Assembly (NCBI RefSeq): GCF_028372415.1
Contig: NC_092879.1
Span: 69,851,711-69,915,710 of the forward strand
Origin: Notamacropus eugenii
Lineage: Eukaryota > Chordata > Mammalia > Diprotodontia > Macropodidae
DNA: 64,000 nt
Direction of reading: 5' to 3'
Position numbers and translations under genes: made by a program. This document shows, one piece after another, positions 21,468-32,734 of the stretch. The notes beneath the pieces were generated by a model. The model was not told where the DNA came from and did not search any database. It was given only the letters and a program-made list of their open reading frames with translations. Every line of letters begins with the position of its first letter. Position 1 is the stretch's first letter.

Positions 21468-21722
21468 AATAGTATAGTGGATAGAGCACTGGACTTTTTT
21501 CAGGAAGGCCTGAGTTCAAATCTTGCCTCAGACCCTCACTAGCTGTGTAACCTAGGGCAAGTCACTTAATGTTTCTCTCATCAGTTCTTAATCAGTTCTC
21601 CCATCTGTAAAAATGGGCATAATAATAGCCCCTACTTCACAGGGATGTCATGAAGATAAAATGAGACAATGTATTAAAGTGCTTTGCATACCTTGAAGTA
21701 CCATATAAATGCTAGCTATAAA
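21468..21722 (+). repeat. MIR-family SINE nested in L2
   Basis: Complete: 'agtatagtggatagagcact', 'tcactagctgtgtaacctag', 'catctgtaaaaatgggcata' and 'agtaccatataaatgctagc'. The head is close to Mar1/THER1-type heads. Confidence 0.85.
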
Positions 21723-22242
21723 CATTAAATGGAAGGTAGTCTCAGATAAGAAGTGCACTTGGAAGGGAAAGGTGGAGAGGAAGGCAGGAGGAGAAGGACT
21801 AGGAAAGGTTTCCTATAGGAAGCCAGGAAGCACATGAGAAGGAAGAGCATTGCAGGCATGGGGGAAAGCCACTGAAAAGGCAGAGAGTCAAAGTTAGGAA
21901 GTGGTGGGTCATTCACAAAGAACAACAAATAAACCAAACGAAAGCAAAAAAACTGAATCATAAAGTGCAGGGAGGGGAGTAAAATGGTAAGACTGGAAGA
22001 ATGGGCCCAAACAAAGGATTTTATATTTGATCCTGGGGGTAATATGGAGTCACTTGAGTTTATGGAGTAAGGGTGTGACATGATGAGTCCTTCGTTTTAG
22101 GAAAAATCACTTTAGCAACTGGGTAGAGAATGGATTGGAATGGCAGGGAGACCACTTGGAAGGCTTTAGCAACAGTCCAGGTGTGAGGCAATAATGGCCT
22201 GCACTAGCATGGCACCTGTGCAAGTGGAGAGAAGGAGATCTA

Positions 22243-23253
22243 GTCAGTTCTCAACATTCACGCATTTTTTGTGACTTCAAGCACTCACATGATTTTATTA
22301 GTATGCTCATTTTCACTTTTATGTTGGCAACTGCACAAATTCGTGGCTACGTACAGTAGAGGAAAAAAATGAGGGGTGCAGTGTGTTCTAATTTGTGGAA
22401 TGGCTGTTTCCTACCAGTCACTTCACCCTGCTTGCTCACCCTGCTGTTGCAAAGTAAAGAATTCCACAAATATTCGGTGCATATTTTCATTGTTTGCCTT
22501 TAAAATTCAAGTTTTGTGTTGCAATTATGCCCCCACTGATCTGATCAAGCTGGCACATCCTTCATGATCTCCAATGCCATCCACCAGCCATGAAGGACAG
22601 AGTGTCGGCGGTGATGTCTAGACCTTGCCAGTCTTGGCATCTTCCGACAGTAGCAACCAAAGTCCCAGCAACCTCTCCCTTGGTTTCCAGAGGGTAGCCA
22701 AGGTAGAAAGGTTAACGGCACCACAGTATGCAATAGTACCATCACACTGCTATCTGACACTGTAGAAAGTAAGGCTCAGGTTAAAAAATGTTTTAGTTTT
22801 AAGAATTTTATTTGCTACACAGTATTTATGGTACTATAGATTTCGTTTTTTATGAAAAGTGAATATTGTCTGAAATCAATGGGTTTTTATTGAGATGTTA
22901 GTACAAAAGTTCATAGAATTCTAGGGAATTACTAGCGAGAAAAATGTTTTCGATGTTACCAATTTTGTGTACTGCATTTTGTGGATTATTTCATGGTTAC
23001 TGTGTTAAGAAAAGTGTGTACTGTTAGAATTAACGTTTTGTTATAAAGATTTATACGTAATAAAAAAAAGAAAGAAAAGATTTGTATGCAGAAAAGTGTA
23101 TTTTCAGTAATCTCTAGTGAAAAAATAATTTTTGGCAGTCACAGGAACCTAACCCCCAACTTCCCATGGGCTTAACATATCAGCATTCTCATTTGTGACT
23201 TTTATACCATTTTCTAAGAATATTACTGCTGCGAAAGTTGAGAATTTACTGCA
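22243..23253. mobile_element. Tigger/pogo-like DNA transposon, probably non-autonomous
   Basis: The left end 'gtcagttctcaacattcacg' and the right end, whose reverse complement reads 'cagtaaattctcaactttcg', form inverted ends. The insert interrupts an otherwise continuous L2 and lies between TA dinucleotides at 22241-22242 and 23254-23255, as expected of Tc1/mariner-superfamily insertion. The interior is A/T-rich at the right and encodes no recognisable transposase. Confidence 0.6.
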
Positions 23254-23513
23254 TACGAAAGATATTGTAAGGTTTCAGATCAGAAGACTTGACAACAGAT
23301 TGGATATGTGGTTAATGACATCGAAGAGTTGAGGACATCTAGGTTGTGAGGCTGTAGCTCAGAAGAGAGACCAGGGCTGGATATATAGATCTGGAAATCA
23401 TTTGCATAAATCTGATCATTGAACCCACAGGTGCTGATAGGATCAGTGAAAATGGAGAGAGAGGACTAAGCACTAATACAGTTAGATGGAGTCACAACTG
23501 ATTATATAGACGG

Positions 23514-23742
23514 ATGCAAAGAGTAATGGTTAGTAGTTCAACGTCAATGTGGCACATCTCCAGTGGGTTACTCCAGGTAGCTGTGCTTGAGCTTTGGTTG
23601 TTGAACATCAATGATTCTGTTAAAGGCGTAGATAGCATGCTCATCAAATCAGATGACACTAAGCTGGAAGGGCAGGTAACACACTGGAAAATACAGCCAA
23701 GATCCCAAAAAGTATGGTTCTGAATTTAATAAAATAATTATA
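23514..23742 (+). repeat. L3/CR1 LINE, reverse transcriptase part
   Basis: The frame at 23514-23723 contains 'SMLIKSDDTKLEGQV', a decayed form of the CR1 motif KFADDTKLGG, which holds the catalytic Asp pair. It is interrupted by a MIR and continues at 24006. Confidence 0.7.
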
Positions 23743-23744
23743 AT

Positions 23745-24005
23745 AATAAAAACTAACACTTATATAGCACCTACTCTGTTCCAAGGACTATGTTAAGTAC
23801 TTTCCAAATATCTCATCTGAGTTTCACACCAATTCTGTGAGTTGGGTGCTATATTACTGTCTCCATTTTGCAGATGAAGAAACTGAGGCATACAGAGGAT
23901 AAGTGACTTACCTAAGGATAAGTGACTTACCTAAGTGTCTGAGGCTGGATTTGAACTCAGGTCTTCCTGACTCCAGGTCCGGTGCTCTATCCACCTACTC
24001 ACCCA
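23745..24005 (-). repeat. MIR-family SINE nested in L3
   Basis: 'tatatagcacctactctgtt', 'gatgaagaaactgaggcata' and 'gatttgaactcaggtcttcc' form a complete minus-strand copy. It carries a 19-base tandem duplication at 23897-23934 ('ggataagtgacttacctaa' twice). Confidence 0.85.
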
Positions 24006-24322
24006 AGATGAAATCCAGGAAGGATAAAAATAGTCTTTCACTTGGGTACAGACAAGTAGCTTCTCAAGTTCAAGATGAGGAAAGCTTGATTAGACTACAG
24101 TTTGACTGAGAAGACTAGGGGTCTGAGTTGCCTGCAACCCTAATATGAGTCATCAGGGGGGATGGGACAACCCTTGAGGCTCCTCCCCACCAGAAGACTT
24201 CAAGCAAAGGCTGGCTGACTAGTGAGTTTTGTAGATCTTGTAGAGGAGTTTCCTGTCTGGGAATAGATTGCACCAATTGCCTCGGAGGACCATATTACCT
24301 TCCAGCACTGAGATTCCATAGA
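24006..24322 (+). repeat. L3/CR1 LINE, continuation to 3' end
   Basis: 'ttctcaagttcaagatgagg' and 'agtttgactgagaagactag' belong to the end of the CR1 coding region. 'agacttcaagcaaaggctgg' and 'ttccagcactgagattccat' belong to the 3' UTR. A piece between about 24160 and 24190 appears deleted relative to the usual layout. Confidence 0.7.
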
Positions 24323-25577
24323 ATTTCTTTGATTAGATTCACCCCTTTCAGCCATCACTCATTATGATTCAGGGTACAGCATCAGCCAGGGTGTGAAACC
24401 CCAGACCAGTGTGTAGAGAAAACAACCGAAACCATTCTTGCTGCCCAAGCTCTACACACCGATCAGGATCTGAGGAAGCACTGAGGCACTGAGGGCTGCT
24501 GGAACTGAGTTTGGCCTGGGAAACACCAAGCAATGGCTGATATTGTAAATATTGCCACGCAAAAGGTCTGAGTTCTCGATCGATGCTTCTCTGACATCAG
24601 CTTTCTTCACCCGTTAAGGAACTCATTAATCTCATTAATTTAAGAGGGGGCAGAAATCTCTTTGGTTTCTTTTCCCTCCTCTAGCCAGTTGACTAGGCTC
24701 TGGCTCTGAAAGCACTGACTAGTGAGTGATGTAGGTTTTGCATTTCCAGTAACCTTGTGCACTTGTTAGAAGGTGCTGCTGATTCCGTGCCAGGTCTCTA
24801 GGGCTTTCAGGAGTGGCTGGCAACACTTGTGGGACAGAATGGAGAGTAATGAAGCCACAGAGCCATTTCATTCCCCTTCCCCCTCCCCGTGCCTCATCGG
24901 CGCATAAATCTCCACTTGCCTCTTTCTTGGGCTCCCTTTGGACATCTGAGTGACGTTTCTCCTTTTCCTCAGAGTCCTCCTGCTGATAGAATAGGCTACC
25001 TCAACCTCTGTGGTGGGAAGCAGCTCTCACCACTGAAGAACCCAGACAAGCTGATGATACTTCAGACATCCACAGCTCCAAGAGCTCTGCCTGGTAGAAA
25101 AGGGCCCTTTTGGTGTCATCTAGCAGGAGGTGTACGAATCAGTGGAGAAAGGGACAGTGAGAGAAGACAGCACCCAGCTCCAAAGCCATTTAGGATTTAG
25201 GAAACATGTTCATTTTCAAAGCCCCTGGCGAACTCTCATTAAGCAGTCTGTACAATGACTATGGAAGGGGAGGGAGGATAAGGAAGTAATGATCCAGATT
25301 GCCAATGATGGAACAGACCCAGGAAGGTCAGAGAGCACATACTTCATGCCAATGGGACTAACTCATGCAGCTCCTGGTTGGGTCCATAGGATGCTGGCAA
25401 GCTGGATCTCCAGCAGCAGCCCAACCAGGCAAGCCAGGAAGAACCAGAAGGAAGAGCTGAGGTAGACCAATGGGCTAAGTGATGGAAACTGGTTGCAGGG
25501 TAAAGTTCATGACCAAGGAATTCGTTTATATAAATAAAGGAGTGTGTGCTTACCACATCTGGGAGCAGGTGTTAGTT
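24323..25577. other. 1.25 kb without gene or clear repeat
   Basis: Includes a 103-codon plus-strand frame at 24889-25200 with no family features, no clear splice sites and no support from composition. I treat it as chance. Confidence 0.45.
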
Positions 25578-25718
25578 GAATGGAGCAGATAGAGTGTTGG
25601 ATTGAAGAGAAGCCTGGCTTCAAATCCTGCCTCTGGTACTTAGTAGGTATGCGACCACAAAGTAAACAACAATCTACTTGCTTCACTTTCCTTACCTTTA
25701 AAATGCAGATAATAAATA
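25578..25718 (+). repeat. MIR SINE
   Basis: 'agagtgttggattgaagaga', 'tcaaatcctgcctctggtac' and 'ccttacctttaaaatgcaga' run through head and core. The tail may be the piece at 26101. Confidence 0.75.
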
Positions 25719-25719
25719 A

Positions 25720-25815
25720 TGGTCAATAAATCTATTAAGCAATTACTACTGGACACAATGACAAATTAAATAAAGACAGTCCATGCCTTCAATCATAAAC
25801 AGAAGTTATAAAGGG
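25720..25815 (-). repeat. L2 LINE 3' end
   Basis: 'tcaataaatctattaagcaa' and 'agacagtccatgccttcaat' fit the reverse of the L2 terminus. Confidence 0.6.
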
Positions 25816-26100
25816 GGAGGGAGTACCAGGTGCCAGGCCATGATAAAGAAGTCCAAAGAAGTCCCAAAACAGTGTAGCTAGTAGGAAGAGGGGATTAGAC
25901 TGTGCTGAGTCCTTTCCCTAAATGGAGGCCCTGGAGCCCCCAAGTCAAAGGGTCCAATCAGAAGGGTAGAGGGAGGAGATGAGATGAGTACCATGGCTAA
26001 TTCAGTCTTACAGGATAATGAGTTTTCCCCACGATGGCTTTCCTTCGTCAGTCAAATTGAATTCTTGACCCTTTGCTCTCTTTTGACCAAATACTTGTAG

Positions 26101-26165
26101 TGCCTACCTTACGAAGGTCTTGAAAGAATCAAATGATATAGTGAATATAAGGCACTTTGTCAATT
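26101..26165 (+). repeat. MIR SINE 3' fragment
   Basis: 'tgcctaccttacgaaggtct' then 'atatagtgaatataaggcac' matches the MIR 3' part, possibly the rest of the copy at 25578. Confidence 0.5.
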
Positions 26166-26387
26166 TTAAAGCACTTTTTCAATGCACTTTATAAAGCACT
26201 TTATAAATTAATAAATGCATAAATATAAAGAACAAGGATAGGGTGAAGGTCAGAGTTAGTGGCATCAAACCAAGCTGAAAAACCCGGAGCAAGGTTGGGA
26301 GTCCAAAGAAAGAGTCCAGCACTGAGGTCAAAGGGCATGCGTTCAGGTCTCCTCCTGCCCTAGAACCCATGCTTCCCTGGACCTGCA

Positions 26388-26511
26388 TACACACATGCAT
26401 ATATATGCAATTTATATGTGTGTATATATATATATATATACATATGTACAAATATAATACAGAAAATATGTACATATATACATGTGTGTACACACATCCA
26501 CACATATACTC
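26388..26511. repeat. TA/TG/CA-rich simple repeat
   Basis: It includes (TA)n at about 26423-26440 and flanking 'acatatgtacaaatataata' and 'catgtgtgtacacacatcca' blocks. Confidence 0.9.
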
Positions 26512-27300
26512 TACTTCTTCATCCACTCCCTCAATACTCGCATACCCCTCAATCCCTTATGTCTGGCTTCCTATCTCTTGGTTGTACTGAATCTGTTCCC
26601 TCAAAGGTCACTGGTGACCTTCTGATCATGAAATCTGATGGTCTTTCCTCAATCCTCATCCTTCTTAGCATTTCTACAGCATCCTCCCTTGGATTCCATG
26701 ATACTTCCTTCTACTGGTTCTCTTCCTACTAATATAACCACTGTTTCTCAGCCTTCTTCACTAATTCATTGTCTACTGTCCACTAAGCCTGGGCAGCTCC
26801 TAAGGCTCTATCCTGGACCCTCATCTTTTTTTTCTTTATGTCGAATGAAATGAGTGATCTCATCCTTCCACACATTGGATTATCGTCTCCATGCCAATGT
26901 ATCTTAAATTGACATATCCTGTTCTAATCTCTGCCTTCAGCTTTAGCCTCATATCTCTAATTGCCTGTTATATATCTTCACCTAGATATTCCTTTGGCAT
27001 CTCAGGCTCAACATGTCCAAAACTGACCTCAACATCTATCCCTCTAAATTCTGTTAATGAAACAATTACTCCCCCAGTCCCAGACTTCTGAACAATCTTT
27101 ATCTCTTTCTATTCTCTCTCCTCCCAGCCTTGCCCCAACCAACCAATTGCTAAATGTAGATTCCACCTCTACCTCTCACATGCATGGCGTTCTTTCTGCT
27201 CATCCTGTAGCCTCTTTAGCTCAGGTCCTCCTCAGCTATGGCTGTCCATCCCAAGCTAGAGTTATCTGCCTTCTCTCATAGTTTAGAATACCCTTTTTTT
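26511..27300 (+). repeat. L2-like LINE, reverse transcriptase region
   Basis: Frame remains include 'TESVPSKVTGDLLIMKSDG' and 'TSFYWFSSY', matching the stretch from before motif A to the region after it in L2. The later 'caggctcaacatgtccaaaa' and 'atctatccctctaaattctg' match the coding part downstream of the catalytic site. Many frameshifts. Confidence 0.75.
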
Positions 27301-27524
27301 GCCAAAGCTGGCATCTTTAAATACCAGATTAAGTACTATTATGGCTGATGGCTATTATAATGAAAGTGGTATGACTTCTAATGAAAGAAAGATCTAGAAT
27401 AGAATATGAGATAAAGTTATAGCTGAAAACTAAGAAAATCCCTTGGGACAGGACAACAGCAGTAACCTGAGAGACCATGGGCAATTGTGCTACACTTTTG
27501 CCCTTTCTGCCACTGGGTATCTTC

Positions 27525-27692
27525 TCAATTCAACTCAACAAACATTTATTAAGTACTCACTGTATGCCAGGTATTGTGCTAGGCATTAGTGATGCAAAAA
27601 TAAAAAAATTACATAGTTTCCATCCTCAAAGAGGTTCTGCCATACCATGGCATGGAGAAAATAGAACAGATATACATTTAAATAGTTTACAA
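27525..27692 (-). repeat. L2 LINE 3' end
   Basis: 'caacaaacatttattaagta', 'ccaggtattgtgctaggcat' and 'ccatcctcaaagaggttctg' give a clear minus-strand terminus. Confidence 0.85.
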
Positions 27693-28934
27693 GATGTGAC
27701 AGGAGCCAAAGATAGAAGCTAGGAAAATTGTAGGAGGAAGAGAACATTTTCCACTGAAGGCAGCAGTATGCTGGTAAATATTTAACAAGCAGCTCTTTTC
27801 AGTTTAATCTGCATTGGTTACATTTTCTTCACAACTTTCTTAAGGCTAGACTATTCCCAAACACTAAATCAAGCCCCTATTTGTAATATTTGCTGTAAAT
27901 GATAGCAATTAAAATTTAATAATCAGCTCTTGTGTACTGGTTCGAGCTGCCCTGGCTGAGGGTATCAGGGAACAATTCAGAGGGGTGTTACCTAAGGTGA
28001 GCCTTTAAGGAAGAGCAAAAATGAAGCTATTGCTGGGCTGAAGTCAGCGTACACGGACAAGAACCCCTGATCCTTTTTTTTTTAATCCCAAGTATAAAGA
28101 AAGCTCTGTGTTAAAAGCAGTCCTCAGTGGGCTCAGAATAGTTCCTTACTTTGGATGTAAAACATATTGTTCATCTTCAGTAATCAGCTCTGCCTTCCTG
28201 CCTTTGATGCTAAAGTTGCCACAGGAACAGTGGTTTAGTTCTAGCATCAGAAAACAAGGGGAGGCCTGTAGTGAAGTCTCATTTATCCCATATCATTCAT
28301 TATTGAGGGTGGTATTCCTCAGGAGCAAAGCAAGAGGGAGAGACAGAGAGGGGGAAGTGAGGTTCAAATAAAGACAGAATAGCATTGACTGGGAAACCAC
28401 CTTCAGCTGCTGCAACTCCCCTGAGTCTCCTTTTTCTGACCAGTGCTGGAAGAATGAATGACACTCCTGGTACCTTAATGTCCTTGCCCGGCTTCTCTCT
28501 TTCCACTTTTAGTGAGACAAGGTGGAAATCCTCAGGTCAAAATTGTGTCTCATAATGAATGGAGTGGCATTTTGCTCTGGCAGGTTTTTCTATGCGGCTA
28601 TCTAGATTATAATCATAAAATTGTAATGAAAATGGGTTTTGTTTGCACTATTCTTAGGTCATCAACATTGATTCATGTCCTGCTTCCCTTTTCCCTCAAT
28701 GAGATTTTTGGGCATCAGGAGAAAAGCACTGAAATTGGAATGCTTTGAATTCTGTTGGATCATTTGCATGCTGACCTTTTTTAGCATATTCTCAAATGAG
28801 ACAGATCGGGACATTCATTTCTCCCTCATTCGTAGCTTACACCATGTTATTAGAGCTCTTGGATGGCAACAGAATGCGTGGTGCGTTGCTGGATAGAGAG
28901 GTGCTCTGTAGGCAAAGGATCAACTTTATAGAAA
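27693..28934. other. 1.2 kb without gene; A/T-rich island
   Basis: No recognised repeat. 27780-27960 is A/T-rich with AATTAAAATTTAAT-type cores and is a candidate non-coding element. Overlapping frames at 28108-28993 have no recognisable motif. Confidence 0.4.
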
Positions 28935-29107
28935 AACTACTGGATAGGTATTCCAAAGACCTCAATTGTAGAGCAGGCTTTGCCACTTACTAGCAGTGCG
29001 ACCTAGGGCAAGTCATTTCCCCTCTCTGGGCTTCAGTTTCCTTATCTGTAAAATGAAGAGATAGGGTTAAATTATCTCTCTCTGGTACCTTCTGCTCTAA
29101 AATTCTA
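28935..29107 (+). repeat. MIR3 SINE
   Basis: 'tgccacttactagcagtgcg', 'ctgggcttcagtttccttat' and 'ggtaccttctgctctaaaat' in order. Confidence 0.8.
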
Positions 29108-29282
29108 GAAAGACACATTAAGTGCCGTAAATCTAGGAAAGAGAACTCTCTTAAGTGTGGGAGAAACATACAGGCCAAATGGGAGATGAGAAGAAAGGTT
29201 TTCATGTAGGCAGACTGGATTTCAGCATCTAGGAATCTTAAGGCAAACAGGTCTCCCAAGTCAAAAAAAATGACCTTTCTTT

Positions 29283-29465
29283 CCTTAAAAACTTATATTG
29301 CTATGTACTGCTCTTTTGTATTTATCACATTTATTTTGTATCATCGCTATCTGTGTCCCTGTATTATCTCCCTTACAAGACTGTAAGTTCTGTGAGTCAA
29401 GGACTGAGCCTTATTCATCATCATTGTCAGGGCCTTGCACATGCTAGCTATTTAATATGTGTTTG
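29283..29465 (+). repeat. L2 LINE 3' end
   Basis: 'gactgtaagttctgtgagtc' then 'cagggccttgcacatgctag' and 'tatttaatatgtgtttg' mark the L2 terminus. Confidence 0.7.
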
Positions 29466-29654
29466 TGGCAGAGCTTGGGGGCTGGGAGGTTGGGAGCAGG
29501 GATTGCTGCTCTAAGGTGAGCAGACTTGGAGCAATGGTCCCTGAGTTCAGCAGAGAGGAGCAAGGCCATGAATACAGCCCAAGAGACCTGGCTGCTAATC
29601 CTAACTGTCCTTTGCTCTGCCTTCTACTTAATATGAGTGCAGAAGCTTCCAGAA

Positions 29655-29912
29655 TCCCCCTCTTCCTTTAAGGCTCAAGAATCAGCTCCTCTGCAGAGCC
29701 TTTTCTGATAATTCAGCTGCAAGTGCTCTCTCTCCTCCATCTGCCTAGAGCACTTTCTATCACATCCTACTTTTTAGTATACTTATCGGTTTACATGCCA
29801 TGCCTCACCAATACCCACCCTAATAAAATGTAAACTGTGTGCCTTGCTCAGGGCCTTACACACAGTGGGTGTTTAATGAATGTTTGCCAATGAACAAATG
29901 AATGGCAGTCAG
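29655..29912 (+). repeat. L2 LINE 3' end
   Basis: 'aaggctcaagaatcagctcc', 'gagccttttctgataattca', 'tgctcagggccttacacaca' and 'gtttaatgaatgtttgccaa' with 'tgaacaaatgaatg' end the element. This tail (TGAATG type) differs from the TGACTGA type at 3203 and 10826, so two L2 subfamilies are present. Confidence 0.8.
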
Positions 29913-30085
29913 AAAGAGGGAGGGCTTCACAGCTGCCCTAGACTGGTCTAGGTTCTCTGGGGAATTCCACCATTGCTAATAATCCATTGTCCTTTAGAAG
30001 TAGGAGCTGGGTAAATATCCAACCAAAATATGATTACATTTGGAAATATTGAGGCAGGAAATCTAACACGGCTGTCTACAGGATA

Positions 30086-30275
30086 ATAGGATCCTAGATT
30101 CAGAGCTAGGTAAAGCCTTAGAGATCACTAAGTTCAAATCCCTCATTTTACAAAGGAGGAAACTGAGGCTGAAAAAGGTCGTTACTTGCCTTCCAGTAAG
30201 TGACAGAGCTAGGATGTGAATCTAAGTCTTCCAAACTGCAAATCCAGCACATTTCCTCTACACCCCACTATTTTT
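30086..30275 (-). repeat. MIR3 SINE
   Basis: 'attcagagctaggtaaagcc', 'caaaggaggaaactgaggct' and 'ggatgtgaatctaagtcttc'. Full length on the minus strand. Confidence 0.85.
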
Positions 30276-30287
30276 CTTCCAAGAGAT

Positions 30288-30475
30288 CACACAATCATAG
30301 ATTTTGCCTTTGAAAGGGACCTCAGAAATCATCTCTCTTCAGCCCCTTCATCTTATACATACGGTAACTGAGGCCCAAAGAGATTAAGTAACTTGCCCAA
30401 AGTCACACTGATAGTAACAGAGTTAGGACTTGAACCCCAGACCAGGGACACCAAACATTCTTTATATCAGAATTA
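30288..30475 (-). repeat. MIR3 SINE
   Basis: 'tttgaaagggacctcagaaa', 'acggtaactgaggcccaaag' and 'ggacttgaaccccagaccag'. A second full copy lies next to the one at 30086 in the same orientation, about 12 bases apart. Confidence 0.85.
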
Positions 30476-30619
30476 ACGCTTTCTGATCTCATTTTATTGT
30501 TGTTATAAACTCAAAATTCTCTCAGCAACAACTAGAAAAGATTTTGTTTCTAAGTGGAAAACAAAGTGAGTGGTTTTCATCAGTTTCTAGAAGCAGCATT
30601 TGCTCCTGACATTTACAGA

Positions 30620-31140
30620 TTCAACAAAATTCATTTGAACAAGTTAAGGGTCTACTATGTGCCAGAACCTGTGCTAACTATATGAAGAATACAGAGAATA
30701 ACACACAGTCCCTGTCTGTAAGGAACATGCGCTCAAAGGGAGAAACCAGAAAGAGAAACAGAAAGCATAACATAATTGATCATCAAGACAAACAACCAAC
30801 ACAAAGTTTGGGGGGGAGGAGGGGTTCAGAGAAGAGGAAGAAAACCATTTCAGGTAGGCCTCATGAAGGAAATAGTCTATGCTGGACCTTGAACGATAAG
30901 TAGTATTTCAATGATACATTTGTGTGGAAAAGCATTTCACGCAGTGAAGACAGCATGAGGAAAGGCAGCAAAGATGAGGGATGGCAAGCGGGCCAGAATG
31001 GGGGGAACACAGGATGCATAGAGGGAAATAGTGGAACATGAGACTGGAAAGGTTGATTGGAGCCAGAGGGCCTTGAATGCCAGCCTCAGGAATTTGAACT
31101 TGATTCTCCAGACCACAGGGACCTATACAACATTAGCAAC
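30620..31140 (-). repeat. L2-like LINE 3' part
   Basis: 'ggtctactatgtgccagaac', 'caggtaggcctcatgaagga' and 'gagccagagggccttgaatg' fit a minus-strand copy. It diverges more than the copy at 7549. Confidence 0.75.
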
Positions 31141-31984
31141 TGAATGATGTGTGCAATTGCGGCACTGTTTACTTGTTAAATTATGGTGAGGGAGCAAATG
31201 GGATGGGAGCCTTTAATATCTTCTAAGGAATTATACTTATTAGAGGGGAAAGGCTATAAATTAGGGCCTAAGCTAAAATCAATTTCTAGCTAATACATAT
31301 CCTTAAAAGACAGATTGGTGTTTTACATGTGCATTGTATCAAAACTTTAATTAAACCCTTTAAAAATCAGACCTGGTCTACATTAGTCTACTAATTGACC
31401 TGGCCTGGTACAAAGAGGGGCCTGCCAGAGAGAGCAGACGAAAGGAGAGTATTCTATCTGGTGCCGCAGTGATTGTGTGTTAATAAAATTTATTTCTGCA
31501 GTCTTGCCCAGCTCCCTATTGTGTATTCAAGAAATGTGTGGGCTCACAGCCAGTCCTCACAAAGCAAAAACCAATAAAACCTCCCACCAGGCCAATGTGT
31601 GTGTCTGTGTGTGCATGTGTGCGCGTGCACACACCCTGGCCTCCCTTTGGGCTGCCCTGCCGTTTGGGTTCAGGTTCAATCTGTGATCTCGGGGGTTAGA
31701 TTTCATTTCATAACAACAGCCAAAGTAGACACTTTCACCTACTGTATTCTCTTAAACGGACAGATAATTTAGGGGCAATGAAAAAGATCAAGGTATTCAG
31801 AGGTAAAACAGTATTCCTTTTTTTAGTGGGCCCTGGAAACATGGTATTAAGTTGTGTTTAAGTAGTTTGAGAGCCAACACTTCTGGGTTTTAGTGAGCTC
31901 ATTCAGAAAAAGAGGAATCTGGGGCATAGAACAACTTGTCCTGAGTTTATCACCAACAGGCGGCCTTAGAGACCTGGATTCCAG
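31141..31984. other. No gene; A/T-rich island and short TG run
   Basis: 31190-31400 is A/T-rich and repeat-free, with 'aaaactttaattaaaccctt' and several ATTA cores. A short TG-rich run lies at 31595-31632. Confidence 0.4.
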
Positions 31985-32080
31985 ATACCTTTCTATTTCA
32001 CCATCAATTTGCTACAGGACAAGGGCGATAAAGAATCTTCTGGTGCCTCAATTTCTGTATCTATGAAATAAAGCAGAAAA
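31985..32080 (+). repeat. MIR SINE fragment
   Basis: 'tggtgcctcaatttctgtat' followed by 'ctatgaaataaagcagaaaa' fits the MIR core. The ends are decayed. Confidence 0.5.
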
Positions 32081-32081
32081 A

Positions 32082-32165
32082 TTAAGCACTAGAAACTCCT
32101 TCAGGGCAGGGATCGTTTTGGTTTGCCATTGTGTCCCCAGATAGCAGATGCCTTATTGAATGAAA
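32082..32165 (+). repeat. L2 LINE 3' terminus
   Basis: 'aactccttcagggcagggat' and 'tgtgtccccagatagcagat' end at 'ttattgaatgaa'. Confidence 0.7.
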
Positions 32166-32204
32166 TTGTATTTGCTAGACTTTTCTCCCATAGAATCCAT
32201 TCAT

Positions 32205-32395
32205 GGAAAAGCACTGGATTTTAATTCAGGAGACTTGGATTCAAGACCCATCTCTCTCCATTGCCCCCAAATCAACGTGTGGCTTTAGTCAAGTGACCTA
32301 ACTTCTTTGGGCCTTAGTTTTCTCACCTATAAAACGGGAGGGTTAGACTCGATCTCTAAGCTCAGTTAAATTCTACTATTCTATGATTCTGTAAT
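32205..32395 (+). repeat. MIR3 SINE
   Basis: 'attcaggagacttggattca', 'gggccttagttttctcacct' and 'tctatgattctgtaatgg' at the tail. Full length. Confidence 0.85.
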
Positions 32396-32734
32396 GGAAC
32401 CAAATGCTTAAGCGCCTAGGGTTAATCCGCTGCTATGTAAGCACCCTCTCTGGTTCAGGGTGTGTGTGGGGAGGGGGGGGGGGAGTTGTGTCATTATTAG
32501 GCTATCTTGGATATGTCAGAACAGCCCAGATCTGTTCCCTCAATCCTCATATATTACCTTTTTAGAGGGGACTCTCCAGATATAAGAGACCACTGTCCAT
32601 GACTCTCAGTGAGGTCAATGATCCTGGCCTCAGTTTCCCACAATGAGAACACTCTGAACATTGATTTGGCCATGTTTCTGAAGAGAGCTCAGCCAGAATT
32701 TTGGGATCTTTTCCAACAAATCATGACTACAGTG
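32396..32734. other. No gene; short G run
   Basis: A run of G with one A lies at 32470-32483. Otherwise unremarkable. Confidence 0.5.

Larger units (their letters stand above)
21325..23510 (-). repeat. L2-like LINE 3' part, twice interrupted
   Basis: The 3' end is at the left ('cctcaaggagttcacattct'). It resumes at 21723 after a MIR, runs to 22240 with 'gcattgcaggcatgggggaa' and 'gaatggattggaatggcagg', and resumes at 23256 with 'agacttgacaacagattgga' and 'gatctggaaatcatttgcat'. Total L2 sequence is about 0.9 kb. Confidence 0.8.

Noticed and set aside
24889..25200. 103-codon frame as a possible exon
   Set aside because: No recognisable motif, no convincing acceptor and donor pair and no compositional support.
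30086..30475. Tandem array or CRISPR-like repeats
   Set aside because: Two adjacent MIR3 SINEs in the same orientation explain the similarity. Regular short spacers are absent.
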